In this document: positions 7,868 through 14,745 of the stretch, in pieces | How positions within the stretch are numbered: position 1 is the first letter of the stretch | Layout of the letters: each line of letters starts with the position of its first letter | DNA from: SLST01 sp046538735 | GTDB taxonomy: Bacteria; Spirochaetota; Spirochaetia; DSM-27196; SLST01 | Direction: 5' to 3' | Assembly: GCA_046538735.1 (NCBI GenBank) | Contig: JBKHII010000025.1 | Location: 1 to 35,238 of the forward strand | Length of the DNA stretch: 35,238 nucleotides | Position numbers and translations under genes: made by a program | The notes under the pieces: generated by a model | Database searches by the model: none | Seen by the model: only the letters and a program-made list of their open reading frames with translations | Told to the model about the DNA's origin: nothing

Positions 7868-9904
7868 TTACTTCGCAAGCACTGTTAGCATGTACAGCTT
7901 CAGATACTCTTTGAGGTCGTCCCTCCGGCGTATCTGGTGAAACGCCTCGTTCTGGGAGAGTCGGTCCGCCCATTCGTTCACGCGCGCGGTCGTGGGCGGG
8001 ATGAGCCGGAAGCTCACCTTCATGCGGCGCAGAAAGTCGCGCGCGAGGCTGTTGACGTCCTCCACGAGGTTCGTCTTTGCGATCGGGTCGAGGAGCGGAT
8101 TCCAGCGTTCCACGAGCTCGTCGAGCGTCTGCTCCGCCGTTGAGCCCGGGCGCACGTAGTTGCGTTGCAGTTGCCGGACCGAATCCTTGAAGCGGGCGAC
8201 CTGGGCACGGCGCGATGCGCCTCCCTGCGCGCCGCCGGAGGGCAGGTCCCTGGGGAGGTTGCGGATCTCGCCCGGGGGCGATGCGGCGACGCTCGGCCCG
8301 TAGCGCACGGTCGTGGACTCGCCGGCGGCCACCGGTTCGGCGGTTGGCGCTCGTCGTCTGCGCGAGCGACGTTCGCGGCTCGATGCCCGCTCCTCTTCGG
8401 GGCGCCCCACGAAGACGCGCTTGAGGAACGCGACGATCGAGCTGAGCACGGGCATGGCCTGCCAGAAGGGCAGCAGAAGCCGCGCGTCCGTGAGAAGCCG
8501 CTTGCGATCGAGGTTGAGTATCTCGGGCAGCGGCCGGAGCCGTGGCTCGGTCGGATGGAACACCTCGTCCAGCTCCGCCGCGAGATCGGAGGGGACGTTC
8601 ACCTCGTGCCGCGAAAGATAGAGCAGGTTGTAGTTCAGGAGGGTGTGCAGGAGCGGATCGTCCTCGCGCAGCCGCTCCTCGACGCGCTCGGCGAACGCCG
8701 CGTCTTCGGTCATCTCCGGTGGGCGCCTGTTTCGCTGCAGATACTCCTTCCACGTCTCGATGAAGTAGTCCCGCAGCGATTTGCGCGCCGTGAAAACGTG
8801 TTCCACGGTCACGTGCGGTACGAAGTCGCGAAAGAGGTAGTGCTCCTGTCCGTCGTGACACCGGACGCGAATCATCTCCGGCAGCGACTCGCCGTCCGGA
8901 GAGGTGATCCGTTCGGAGATGTACCGGTTCACGTCGTCCAGCGAGTACTTCTTCGTCAACGGGATGCCGCGCTGATCGGTAAAGGAGTGAATCTCGCTGA
9001 TCGTATAGGTGAAGGGGGCCCGCCTGAGCCGGTGATCAAGCTGTTTGAGCGCGCTTTCGCGCTCCCGGTTTCGCTGCTGGACGCCGCGATAGTGGACGTT
9101 GTAGTAGCCGAGCAGGTACGCGGCCTGGCAGTAGCCGTGCTCTTCGGGCATCTTGTCCTTTTTCTGCGCGTACTCCTTGATGATCGTGCTCGAGAGCTGC
9201 GTCCAGAAGTGGAACGTGAAATCGGTCGGGTTGTAGATCGTCTTCAGCGCCTGGTCCGGCGTGGTGAGAATGCTCGTCAACATATCCTTCATCGCCATCT
9301 CGCGCTGCCTGAAGATCGAGGCGAGCTTGCTCCGCATGTAGCCCGCGTTGCGCTCGCCCCGGAGGTAGTTGCGAAGCTTCTGGACGGCGAGCTTCACGAG
9401 CACGTGATTGAGCAAGTCGGTCGTGACGAGGACCGAGTGGATCCCCTCGGGGAACATGAGGCGCAGGATCTCGGTCTCGTTCGAGGAGTCCGCCCGCGCG
9501 AGCCACCGCACGAAGTCCGACTTGACGTCCACCGGGTGGACGACCTCCGCCGGAATCGGCGACGGGAGCGACTCCTCGGTGGGCAGCGCCCGGTCGGTCT
9601 CTTCCTCCAGGCGCTCGTAGACGCCTTGCACCAACCGCGCGTAGTAGCCGGGGTAGAACACGCTCGTGATCGCCCCATCTACGAAGCGAAGCTTCACTTC
9701 GCCGCGTTTCTCCAGGTCCATAAGGTACGCCGTCATCATATTCGACGTATTATCGGCGAAGTCGTCCAGGTCGGGATTCTGCTCCGCTGCGCGCGCGAGG
9801 TATTTCTGGGCGAAGGTGACGAGCGACGAGTAGCTCGTCCGTGCGTTGCCGGTTCGTCGTATGAACGACTCGAGTATCTTTCTGGCATCGGCGCTCGATG
9901 ACAT
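7868..9904 (-). CDS. large orphan protein, probably spirochaete-specific
   Basis: A 678-residue protein I cannot assign. It starts MSSSADARKILESFIRRTGN and has no signal peptide or obvious membrane span, so it is probably cytoplasmic. The N-terminal half (about 1-440) is compact, mixed helical and rich in aromatic residues (FVDGAITSVFYPGYYARL; NPTDFTFHFWTQL; YLLGYYNVHYRG). A basic Arg/Ser/Pro/Gly-rich linker at about 505-580 (including RERRSRRRRAP) separates it from a helical C-terminal domain (about 585-678, ending EYLKLYMLTVLAK). Nothing resembles a nucleotide-binding loop or nuclease motif. Start ATG 9904 is preceded by TATACT with an 8-base gap. The DUF5312-like protein at 34783 has a similar size class and style, which hints at lineage-specific proteins, but I see no clear alignment between them. 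Confidence 0.85.
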   Translation of the reverse strand: MSSSADARKILESFIRRTGNARTSYSSLVTFAQKYLARAAEQNPDLDDFADNTSNMMTAYLMDLEKRGEVKLRFVDGAITSVFYPGYYARLVQGVYERLEEETDRALPTEESLPSPIPAEVVHPVDVKSDFVRWLARADSSNETEILRLMFPEGIHSVLVTTDLLNHVLVKLAVQKLRNYLRGERNAGYMRSKLASIFRQREMAMKDMLTSILTTPDQALKTIYNPTDFTFHFWTQLSSTIIKEYAQKKDKMPEEHGYCQAAYLLGYYNVHYRGVQQRNRERESALKQLDHRLRRAPFTYTISEIHSFTDQRGIPLTKKYSLDDVNRYISERITSPDGESLPEMIRVRCHDGQEHYLFRDFVPHVTVEHVFTARKSLRDYFIETWKEYLQRNRRPPEMTEDAAFAERVEERLREDDPLLHTLLNYNLLYLSRHEVNVPSDLAAELDEVFHPTEPRLRPLPEILNLDRKRLLTDARLLLPFWQAMPVLSSIVAFLKRVFVGRPEEERASSRERRSRRRRAPTAEPVAAGESTTVRYGPSVAASPPGEIRNLPRDLPSGGAQGGASRRAQVARFKDSVRQLQRNYVRPGSTAEQTLDELVERWNPLLDPIAKTNLVEDVNSLARDFLRRMKVSFRLIPPTTARVNEWADRLSQNEAFHQIRRRDDLKEYLKLYMLTVLAK

Positions 9905-9912
9905 GCCGCGTT

Positions 9913-9918
9913 AGTATA
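9913..9918 (-). promoter_or_regulatory. -10 box of the 678-residue gene, predicted leaderless
   Basis: TATACT (9918-9913 on the minus strand) is 8 bases before the ATG at 9904, and AACGCGGC between them has no Shine-Dalgarno match. I find no good -35 at 16-18 bases. Confidence 0.4.
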
Positions 9919-9967
9919 CCTCAGGTCTCCGGAGTTAGGCTATTCTCGACCCTGGAGATTTCTTTGT

Positions 9968-9997
9968 TTGACATCGGAGGTCACACGTCGATACAAT
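9968..9997 (+). promoter_or_regulatory. strong sigma70-type promoter of the lipoprotein operon, predicted leaderless
   Basis: TTGACA (9968-9973), an 18-base spacer and TACAAT (9992-9997); 11 of 12 consensus bases match. The ATG at 10007 follows after only 9 bases (ACCGCAAGC) with no ribosome binding site. Confidence 0.75.
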
Positions 9998-10006
9998 ACC
10001 GCAAGC

Positions 10007-10684
10007 ATGAAAGCCTCGTGCGCGCTTTTGTCGGTGATACTCGTTTTCTCGCTGCTCGCCGGGTGCGCCGCGCCGGAGGGGCTTTCCGTGGTCACCGAAG
10101 ACGAGCAACAACCTCCGCTCGACACCGATCCACCGGATGCGCCCGAGCCACCCGCGGAGCCGGACCCGGAGCCCGAGCCGAACGTTCCGCCTTCCGAGCC
10201 GGACAAGGTGCCGGAGGCGGCTGAAGAGCCCGCCACGGCTCCGATCGAGGTGCCTGAAGAGGTCTACAATCAGGCCTTCGAAGAGGTCGAGGCGATCATC
10301 GAGGATCTGAACCGGATCATCGCCCGCAGGGAGTTCGAGACGTGGAAGACCTACCTGACCGATCGCTACATCGAGTATCATTCCGATCCTGAGGTGCTCG
10401 CGGAGCTGTCTCGCCAGCCGATCCTTGCGCAGAACAACATCCGTCTGCAGAGCCTGCGCGACTACTTCTACAACGTGGTCGTGCCGTCGCGGGCTCACGC
10501 AAGGCTGGATGATTTGGTCTTTTATTCCGACAATCTTGTTGAGGCTGTGAGTCTGTTCAGGGGGCAGCGAGTGATACTCTACCTCCTGCGCAAGATCGAC
10601 GGTCAATGGAAGATCGATACGTTTGATAGCTTGCCCGCGGAGGATGATCAACCCGAGGAATCGTCCGAGGCCGGTCAGGGGTAG
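10007..10684 (+). CDS. lipoprotein with proline/acidic linker, unknown function
   Basis: A 225-residue predicted lipoprotein. The signal sequence MKASCALLSVILVFSLLAGC has a lipobox LAGC with the lipidated Cys at position 20. Residues about 25-80 form a low-complexity Pro/Glu/Asp-rich linker, followed by a folded domain (about 82-215) containing FETWKTYLTDRYIEYHSDPE and ending RKIDGQWKIDTFDSLP. The ending resembles NTF2-like/SnoaL-type domains whose last strand reads as a variation of DGxWKI, but I do not claim that fold. It should be anchored in the inner or outer membrane with the linker as a spacer. ATG 10007 is dictated by the promoter and signal peptide. It is the first gene of an operon with the HEAT-repeat gene 11 bases downstream. 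Confidence 0.82.
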   Translation: MKASCALLSVILVFSLLAGCAAPEGLSVVTEDEQQPPLDTDPPDAPEPPAEPDPEPEPNVPPSEPDKVPEAAEEPATAPIEVPEEVYNQAFEEVEAIIEDLNRIIARREFETWKTYLTDRYIEYHSDPEVLAELSRQPILAQNNIRLQSLRDYFYNVVVPSRAHARLDDLVFYSDNLVEAVSLFRGQRVILYLLRKIDGQWKIDTFDSLPAEDDQPEESSEAGQG

Positions 10685-10695
10685 AGGAGAGTAAG

Positions 10696-11439
10696 ATGAA
10701 GAAGAGCTTCGCAACTTTGGGTGTGCTGCTCATCCTTGCGACTGGTGCAACGTTCGCACAGGCGCCTGAAGACGAGGAAGAGCCCGTCACGATTGAGGAC
10801 GTCTTCCTCCGCCAGCAGATCGAGCTGCAGATTCTGGCGAGTCAGGCGCGCTCGACCGATCGCGAGAACAAGCTCATCGCGCTCGAGACGATTCGCGAGA
10901 TGCACGACGACGGTGAGATGGACTCTTCTCCCGAGACCTTCGCCATTCTAGAGCTCCTCGCGACCGAGGGGACGAGCAACCAGGTTCGGTCGGCCGGTCG
11001 TGTGATCAACAACTATCCGGTCGTACGCGCGGCTGCTGCGGCATTGCTCGGCGACATGGGCAGCGCGCGAGCGCAGAACGTGCTCCTCACGATGGTTCGC
11101 GAGGATCCGGAACCGATGGTGCTCGCCGAGGCTATCTACGCGCTCGGCAAGATCGGTCCCGAGGACAACGGTGACATGGTTGCCGATCACATCGTGTACA
11201 CGCTTACGCGCGAGAACGCGAAGATCGCCCCGGACAACAACCTCGCGATGGCCACCCTGCTGGCGCTGCAGAAGCTGTTCGAGGCGGGAATCGAGTTCGA
11301 GGATCCGGGTCAGCTGCGCGACACGGTGGGCCTCATCATCGATATCAGCACGAACTACCGTTACATCACGATCGTTCGTGAGCGGGCGCGGGACGTCCTG
11401 GCGAACCTTACCGGGACGAACGACGACGAAGAAGAGTAG
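10696..11439 (+). CDS. exported HEAT-repeat protein
   Basis: A 247-residue protein with a Sec signal peptide (MKKSFATLGVLLILATGATF, likely cut near AQA at 21-23), then an acidic stretch and a helical-repeat body. HEAT-like pairs are visible in VRAAAAALLGDMGSARAQNV and VLAEAIYALGKIGPEDNGD, ending in an acidic DDEEE tail. Such repeats are protein-interaction scaffolds; no enzyme motif is present. It is probably periplasmic and may work with the lipoprotein encoded 11 bases upstream, with which it shares an operon (Shine-Dalgarno GGAG at about 10686-10689). The partner is an inference from position only. Confidence 0.8.
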   Translation: MKKSFATLGVLLILATGATFAQAPEDEEEPVTIEDVFLRQQIELQILASQARSTDRENKLIALETIREMHDDGEMDSSPETFAILELLATEGTSNQVRSAGRVINNYPVVRAAAAALLGDMGSARAQNVLLTMVREDPEPMVLAEAIYALGKIGPEDNGDMVADHIVYTLTRENAKIAPDNNLAMATLLALQKLFEAGIEFEDPGQLRDTVGLIIDISTNYRYITIVRERARDVLANLTGTNDDEEE

Positions 11440-11443
11440 GCGA

Positions 11444-11467
11444 CGTCGCTCGTTTGCGCGAGCGACG
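11444..11467 (+). other. 9-bp hairpin between the HEAT-repeat gene and sanA
   Basis: CGTCGCTCG (11444-11452), TTTGCG loop, CGAGCGACG (11459-11467). It is a strong stem with no following T-run, ending 10 bases before the sanA ATG. It could be a weak attenuator, an mRNA-processing site or a translational hindrance for sanA. Confidence 0.5.
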
Positions 11468-11477
11468 CCCAGGTAGA

Positions 11478-12122
11478 ATGCAGCCATATCGATTCATTCC
11501 CTTTCTCCTTATTCACGGCATTGCCGGGGCACTGGTCTTGCTCGTTGTCGCGAATATGGCGGTGACGAGCGGGAACCAGGACATGCTCTATCGCTCGATC
11601 CGCGATGTCCCGCCCAACCGCGTGGGTTTGCTGCTCGGAACCACGCAGTACGCGATCGGCGGTGGACCGAATCCGTTCTTCTGGAACCGGATCGACGCGG
11701 CGGTCGCGCTCTATCGTGGGGGGCGTATCGACGTCATTCTCGCGAGCGGTGACAACGAGCGACGGAGCTACAACGAGCCGATCCAGATGCAACGCGCGCT
11801 CATGGACGCCGGAGTGCCCGAGCACGCGATCGTGCTCGACTTCGCCGGCTTTCGAACGCTCGATTCCATTGCACGCGCCTCCGAGGTGTTCGGTCAGAGG
11901 CGGTTCACGATCATCTCGCAGGAGCTCCATCTTCACCGCGCGCTCTACATCGCGCGGCACTACGCAGTGGACGCGATCGCGTACGCGGCGGAGGACGTCT
12001 CGGGCGGCAGCGGGTTCCGCGTACGGCTGCGCGAGATCCTTGCACGGGTGTTGGCCGTCTTCGACCTCCACGTGCTGCGAACCGAGCCCCGGTACCTGGG
12101 CGATCCGGTCCGCATCCCGTAG
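11478..12122 (+). CDS. sanA: SanA-like ElyC/SanA/YdcF (DUF218) membrane protein
   Basis: A 214-residue protein with one N-terminal membrane helix (about 7-28) and a DUF218 domain. Family landmarks are GLLLGTTQYAIGGGPNPFFW, ASGDNERRSYNEP, AGVPEHAIVLDFAGFRTLDS and TIISQELHLHRALYIA, closely following E. coli SanA, which is linked to envelope permeability (vancomycin resistance at high temperature). The biochemical role of the family is not settled; envelope-precursor handling is a common proposal. The ATG at 11478 gives the typical N-terminus. The upstream hairpin (11444-11467) sits where a Shine-Dalgarno would be expected, and AGGT at 11471-11474 is very close to the ATG. It probably belongs to the 10007 operon. 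Confidence 0.85.
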   Translation: MQPYRFIPFLLIHGIAGALVLLVVANMAVTSGNQDMLYRSIRDVPPNRVGLLLGTTQYAIGGGPNPFFWNRIDAAVALYRGGRIDVILASGDNERRSYNEPIQMQRALMDAGVPEHAIVLDFAGFRTLDSIARASEVFGQRRFTIISQELHLHRALYIARHYAVDAIAYAAEDVSGGSGFRVRLREILARVLAVFDLHVLRTEPRYLGDPVRIP

Positions 12123-12156
12123 TCCGAAGCCCACGTCTATGCTATCCTCGTGCGGC

Positions 12157-12648
12157 ATGAGATCGGCCATCGTCTGGGACTGGAACGGCACGCTGCTCGA
12201 CGACGTTGACGTCTGCGTGAAGGCAATGAATCGGCTCCTGGTCGCGCGCCGGCTCGCACCGATGACGCGCGAGCGGTACCACCAGATCTTCACCTTTCCG
12301 GTGCAGCGCTACTACGAGGCGATGGGTTTCGACTTCGCGCACGAGTATCACGACTCGTACGCCGCCGTGGTTGCCGATGCTCCGCTGCGCCCCGACGCAG
12401 TCTCGGCGCTCGAACGGGCGGCCGCGTGCGGCGTGCCGCAGCTCGTTCTCTCGGCGCTCGAGGAACGCAGGCTCCTCCGGGAGCTGGAGACGCGCGGGAT
12501 CCGCGGCTATTTCGCGGCGGTGTACGGGCTCGGGGATCTGCACGCCGTGAGCAAGGCCGCACGCGGCGCCGAGCTGGTGGCGGAGTGGGGCGGTCCGGGC
12601 GTGGACACGCTGCTCGCGGCCCTTCACGAGGCGGCCGTTTGTTCGTGA
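12157..12648 (+). CDS. HAD-family protein lacking motifs III/IV, probably truncated by internal deletion
   Basis: A 163-residue HAD protein. The N-terminus is normal: motif I WDWNGTLLDD (nucleophile Asp8), then a short cap, motif II VLSALE and the conserved DLHAVSKAARG with the motif III Lys. After GAELVAEWG the expected segment with the metal-binding motif IV (a GDT-x-x-D loop) is missing. The text passes directly to GVDTLLAALHEA, which resembles the extreme C-terminus of full-length relatives (about 210-225 residues). The cap is also short around FDFAHEYHDSY. I infer one, perhaps two, in-frame deletions and doubt phosphatase activity. ATG 12157 has -10-like TATCCT (12143-12148) 8 bases upstream but no good -35. 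The cupin gene follows after 16 bases. Confidence 0.65.
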   Translation: MRSAIVWDWNGTLLDDVDVCVKAMNRLLVARRLAPMTRERYHQIFTFPVQRYYEAMGFDFAHEYHDSYAAVVADAPLRPDAVSALERAAACGVPQLVLSALEERRLLRELETRGIRGYFAAVYGLGDLHAVSKAARGAELVAEWGGPGVDTLLAALHEAAVCS

Positions 12649-12664
12649 CTATTCAAGGAATCCT

Positions 12665-12961
12665 ATGCAGGTAGTAGTTGAGAGCATTACTCCGGACGAC
12701 GCGCACGATCGCGGAATCCTCGGCTGGCCGGTGTCCAAACGCGGCGTCTCCCGGTACTGGTGGCACTACGATTCGACCGAGGTCTGCTATCTCGTCGCGG
12801 GCGAGGCGCGCATAGAAACCGAGGACGGGAACGTGGAGATCGAACGCGGAGACCTGGTGACGCTCCCCGCGGGCCTCGACTGCGTGTGGGACATCCGGGA
12901 GCCGCTTGCGAAACACTATCGCATTGAAGCGAACGGGGATGGCGAAGCCGGCTCGGGCTGA
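12665..12961 (+). CDS. small cupin-domain protein (cupin_3/DUF861 type)
   Basis: A 98-residue single-domain beta-barrel. The cupin_3 pattern is visible in order: GWPVSKRGVSRYWWHYDSTE, VCYLVAGEARIETEDG, IERGDLVTLPAGLDCVWDI and EPLAKHYRIE. Members bind a metal or a small ligand; related domains occur in ureidoglycolate hydrolases and EutQ, but stand-alone copies mostly have no known role. A good AAGGA Shine-Dalgarno (12655-12659) precedes ATG 12665. It follows the damaged HAD gene by 16 bases. About 110 bases separate it from the convergent yqgE gene; that gap holds only a 6-bp stem (GTTTCG-TGAG-CGAAAC, about 13019-13034) and no clear terminator. Confidence 0.83.
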   Translation: MQVVVESITPDDAHDRGILGWPVSKRGVSRYWWHYDSTEVCYLVAGEARIETEDGNVEIERGDLVTLPAGLDCVWDIREPLAKHYRIEANGDGEAGSG

Positions 12962-13069
12962 GCGACGCCGGATCACTCGCGCGTGGAGCCGCCGCTCATC
13001 TTTGCTCGGAGCGCCACGAGTTTCGTGAGCGAAACGGAGACGGAACCAACGAGAAGGGCGCTGTGTTGC

Positions 13070-13696
13070 TCAGTTGATGGACGGCTTGAAGCCGGTCTGC
13101 GCGATGATCTGGTACATTCCGCCCTTGCGCGTGAGCGCGGCGTTCCAGCCCTCCGCGGGATCCGGATGGAATACGATCTCGGGAGTAGCAGGGATCACGA
13201 GCCACGCGTTCTGCCGGAGCTCGCTCTCGAGCTGTCCCGGGCCCCACCCCGCGTAACCGAGGTAGAAGTTGACGTGCGGTTTGCGCGCGTCGTCAAGCGA
13301 CGAGTAATCGGAACGCAGGTAGTCTTCCATCGCGTGGAAGACCGGCTCGAACACGATTCCTTTCGCCGGATGGAGTGCGTATTGGCTCACCGCCGACTCC
13401 GGCAGCCCGGAGTGGAGCGTGAACAGATAGTGCTGCTCGACCGGTCCGCCGATGAACGCCTCCAACTCGCCCAGGGGCTCGCTCTCGAACTCGGCGATGA
13501 TGTCGCCGAGCGTGATGTCCGCGGGCCGGTTCACGACGAGTCCGAAGGCGCCCTCCTCGTTGTGATTCACGAGCAGAACAACCGTGCGGTGGAAGTTGGG
13601 ATCAACGAGCTCGGTCTCGGATACGAGAAAGTAGCCTTCCAGCGTTGCCGGAAGCGGGGTGCCGGAAGAATCTGTTGGGATTCCGTCATTGCTCAT
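13070..13696 (-). CDS. yqgE: YqgE/AlgH (UPF0301) family protein
   Basis: A 208-residue member of the UPF0301 family; AlgH is known as an alginate regulator in Pseudomonas, but no general biochemical role is established. Landmarks are GYFLVSETELVDPNFHRTVV, LLVNHNEEGAFGLVVNRPAD, FIGGPVEQHYLFTLH, YLGYAGWGPGQLESEL and WLVIPATPEIVF. The start is the ATG at 13694-13696, preceded by AGGTG. The frame stays open upstream, but only through tRNA sequence, so longer starts are excluded. The ATG lies 14 bases after the 3' end of tRNA-Gly on the same strand with no room for a promoter, so the mRNA is almost certainly cut from a tRNA-mRNA transcript. Confidence 0.93.
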   Translation of the reverse strand: MSNDGIPTDSSGTPLPATLEGYFLVSETELVDPNFHRTVVLLVNHNEEGAFGLVVNRPADITLGDIIAEFESEPLGELEAFIGGPVEQHYLFTLHSGLPESAVSQYALHPAKGIVFEPVFHAMEDYLRSDYSSLDDARKPHVNFYLGYAGWGPGQLESELRQNAWLVIPATPEIVFHPDPAEGWNAALTRKGGMYQIIAQTGFKPSIN

Positions 13697-13710
13697 AGGC
13701 ACCTGAAGAT

Positions 13711-13782
<72 letters not shown>

Positions 13783-13794
13783 GTCAGTGTGGTA

Positions 13795-13823
13795 GAGATA
13801 TCAATTCCGTTCGGCGGTGTCAA
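13795..13823 (-). promoter_or_regulatory. promoter of tRNA-Gly (and yqgE)
   Basis: Minus strand TTGACA (13823-13818), a 17-base spacer and TATCTC (13800-13795), placing +1 near 13788, a few bases before the mature tRNA at 13782. It lies back to back with the PUR gene promoter. Confidence 0.75.
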
Positions 13824-13842
13824 TCCCGAATGAACGGCGTCT

Positions 13843-13871
13843 TTGACCGGGCGACCGTTCTGTATTAGCAT
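13843..13871 (+). promoter_or_regulatory. promoter of the PUR-domain gene, predicted leaderless
   Basis: TTGACC (13843-13848), a 17-base spacer and TAGCAT (13866-13871). The ATG at 13879 follows after 7 bases (TCTGCGA), which puts the expected +1 at or one base before the A of the start codon. Confidence 0.6.
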
Positions 13872-13878
13872 TCTGCGA

Positions 13879-14148
13879 ATGGGGCAACGCGGCGAAGTCT
13901 TTTCCTGGCGCGTACCGAGCGCGAACGAGGGACGTACCTACTTTCTGAACGTCAAAGAGAACCGCAGGGGCGATCTCTATCTCACGATCGTAGAGAGCAA
14001 GAAACACGGTGAGACCGATTTCGAGCGCCGTCAGGTGTTGTTCTTCGAGGAAGACCTGAGCGAGCTCAAGAAGGGAATGGACAAGGTATTCGCCTTCATT
14101 CAGGAGCGCGAGTCGCAGTCCGGACCGCGCGGCAGGGAGCGAAGCTGA
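13879..14148 (+). CDS. PUR-domain nucleic-acid-binding protein (DUF3276, BpuR-like)
   Basis: An 89-residue single PUR-alpha-like repeat: MGQRGEVFSWRVPSANEGRT, then YFLNVKENRRGDLYLTIVES, DFERRQVLFFEEDLSEL and a final helix KKGMDKVFAFIQER. PUR domains bind single-stranded and duplex DNA and RNA. The Borrelia burgdorferi homologue BpuR regulates gene expression and affects translation of its own mRNA. The strand-strand-strand-strand-helix order is complete, so it should fold and dimerise. The start follows the conserved MGxRGEVFS beginning and the promoter position; an upstream in-frame TTG at 13843 is part of the -35. The last 53 bases overlap the convergent rnhB gene. A leaderless mRNA is a notable context for an RNA-binding regulator. 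Confidence 0.88.
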   Translation: MGQRGEVFSWRVPSANEGRTYFLNVKENRRGDLYLTIVESKKHGETDFERRQVLFFEEDLSELKKGMDKVFAFIQERESQSGPRGRERS

Positions 14149-14674
14149 GACGGTGTACCGGCGAGGGGCCGTAACGTTCGAGCAGCTCCCGGTGCTTCGG
14201 CGTTGGGTACCCCTTGTGCGAGGAGAACGCGTAGCGAGGCTCGAGACGCGCGTAGGCGTCCATCCAGCGATCACGGGCGACCTTTGCGAGGATGGAGGCG
14301 GCCATGACGCAGGGGATCGTCGCGTCGGCCTTGACCACGGCTTCGGCCGGGACGCCGAGGTCTGGAAGCACCGAGCCGTCCACGATCGCCTTGTCCGGCA
14401 CCGCACCGAGCTGAGCGAGCGCTCGCCGCATCGCGAGGTGCGAGGCCCTCAGGATGTTGAGATCGTCGATCTCGGCGTGGCTTGCCCAGCCGATTCCCCA
14501 CGCGACGGACTCCGCACGGATGATCGCGTCGATGTGCTCCCGCCGTCGTGCCGAGAGGCGTTTGGAGTCGCGCAGTACGTCCGCGGGAAAGGTATCGGGG
14601 AGTATGACCGCGGCGGCGGTCACCGGGCCGGCAAGCGGGCCGCGGCCGGCTTCGTCGAGTCCGCAGATCAGCAT
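14096..14674 (-). CDS. rnhB: ribonuclease HII
   Basis: Cleaves RNA in RNA-DNA hybrids, including single ribonucleotides in DNA. The product has 192 residues, normal for the family. The signature CGLDEAGRGPLAGPV supplies the first Asp and Glu, followed by LRDSKRLSARRRE, the central Asp in KAIVDGS, and ASILAKVARDRWM carrying the last Asp; SSHKGYPTPKH completes it. All four acidic ligands are visible. ATG 14674 begins MLICGLDEAGRG; the longer open frame upstream is divergent promoter DNA. Upstream bases show TAGCGT 5 bases before the ATG but no convincing promoter. Its 3' end overlaps the PUR gene by 53 bases. In many bacteria rnhB sits right after rplS; here it is about 11 kb away from rplS. 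Confidence 0.95.
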   Translation of the reverse strand: MLICGLDEAGRGPLAGPVTAAAVILPDTFPADVLRDSKRLSARRREHIDAIIRAESVAWGIGWASHAEIDDLNILRASHLAMRRALAQLGAVPDKAIVDGSVLPDLGVPAEAVVKADATIPCVMAASILAKVARDRWMDAYARLEPRYAFSSHKGYPTPKHRELLERYGPSPVHRLSFAPCRAVRTATRAPE

Positions 14675-14699
14675 GCGCCACGCTACCACTTCCGGTTCC

Positions 14700-14728
14700 T
14701 TTACACCAGCTCGGGGCGGTAGTAGAGT
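14700..14728 (+). promoter_or_regulatory. promoter of the acyl-ligase-like gene
   Basis: TTTACA (14700-14705), a 17-base spacer and TAGAGT (14723-14728). The start codon 14746 is 17 bases downstream with GGAGG at 14738-14742, so this gene has a short conventional leader. Confidence 0.65.
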
Positions 14729-14745
14729 ACTGGCCACGGAGGCGC

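Noticed and set aside
12962..13069. Bidirectional terminator between the cupin gene and yqgE
   Set aside because: Only a 6-bp stem (GTTTCG-TGAG-CGAAAC) without T-runs on either strand.
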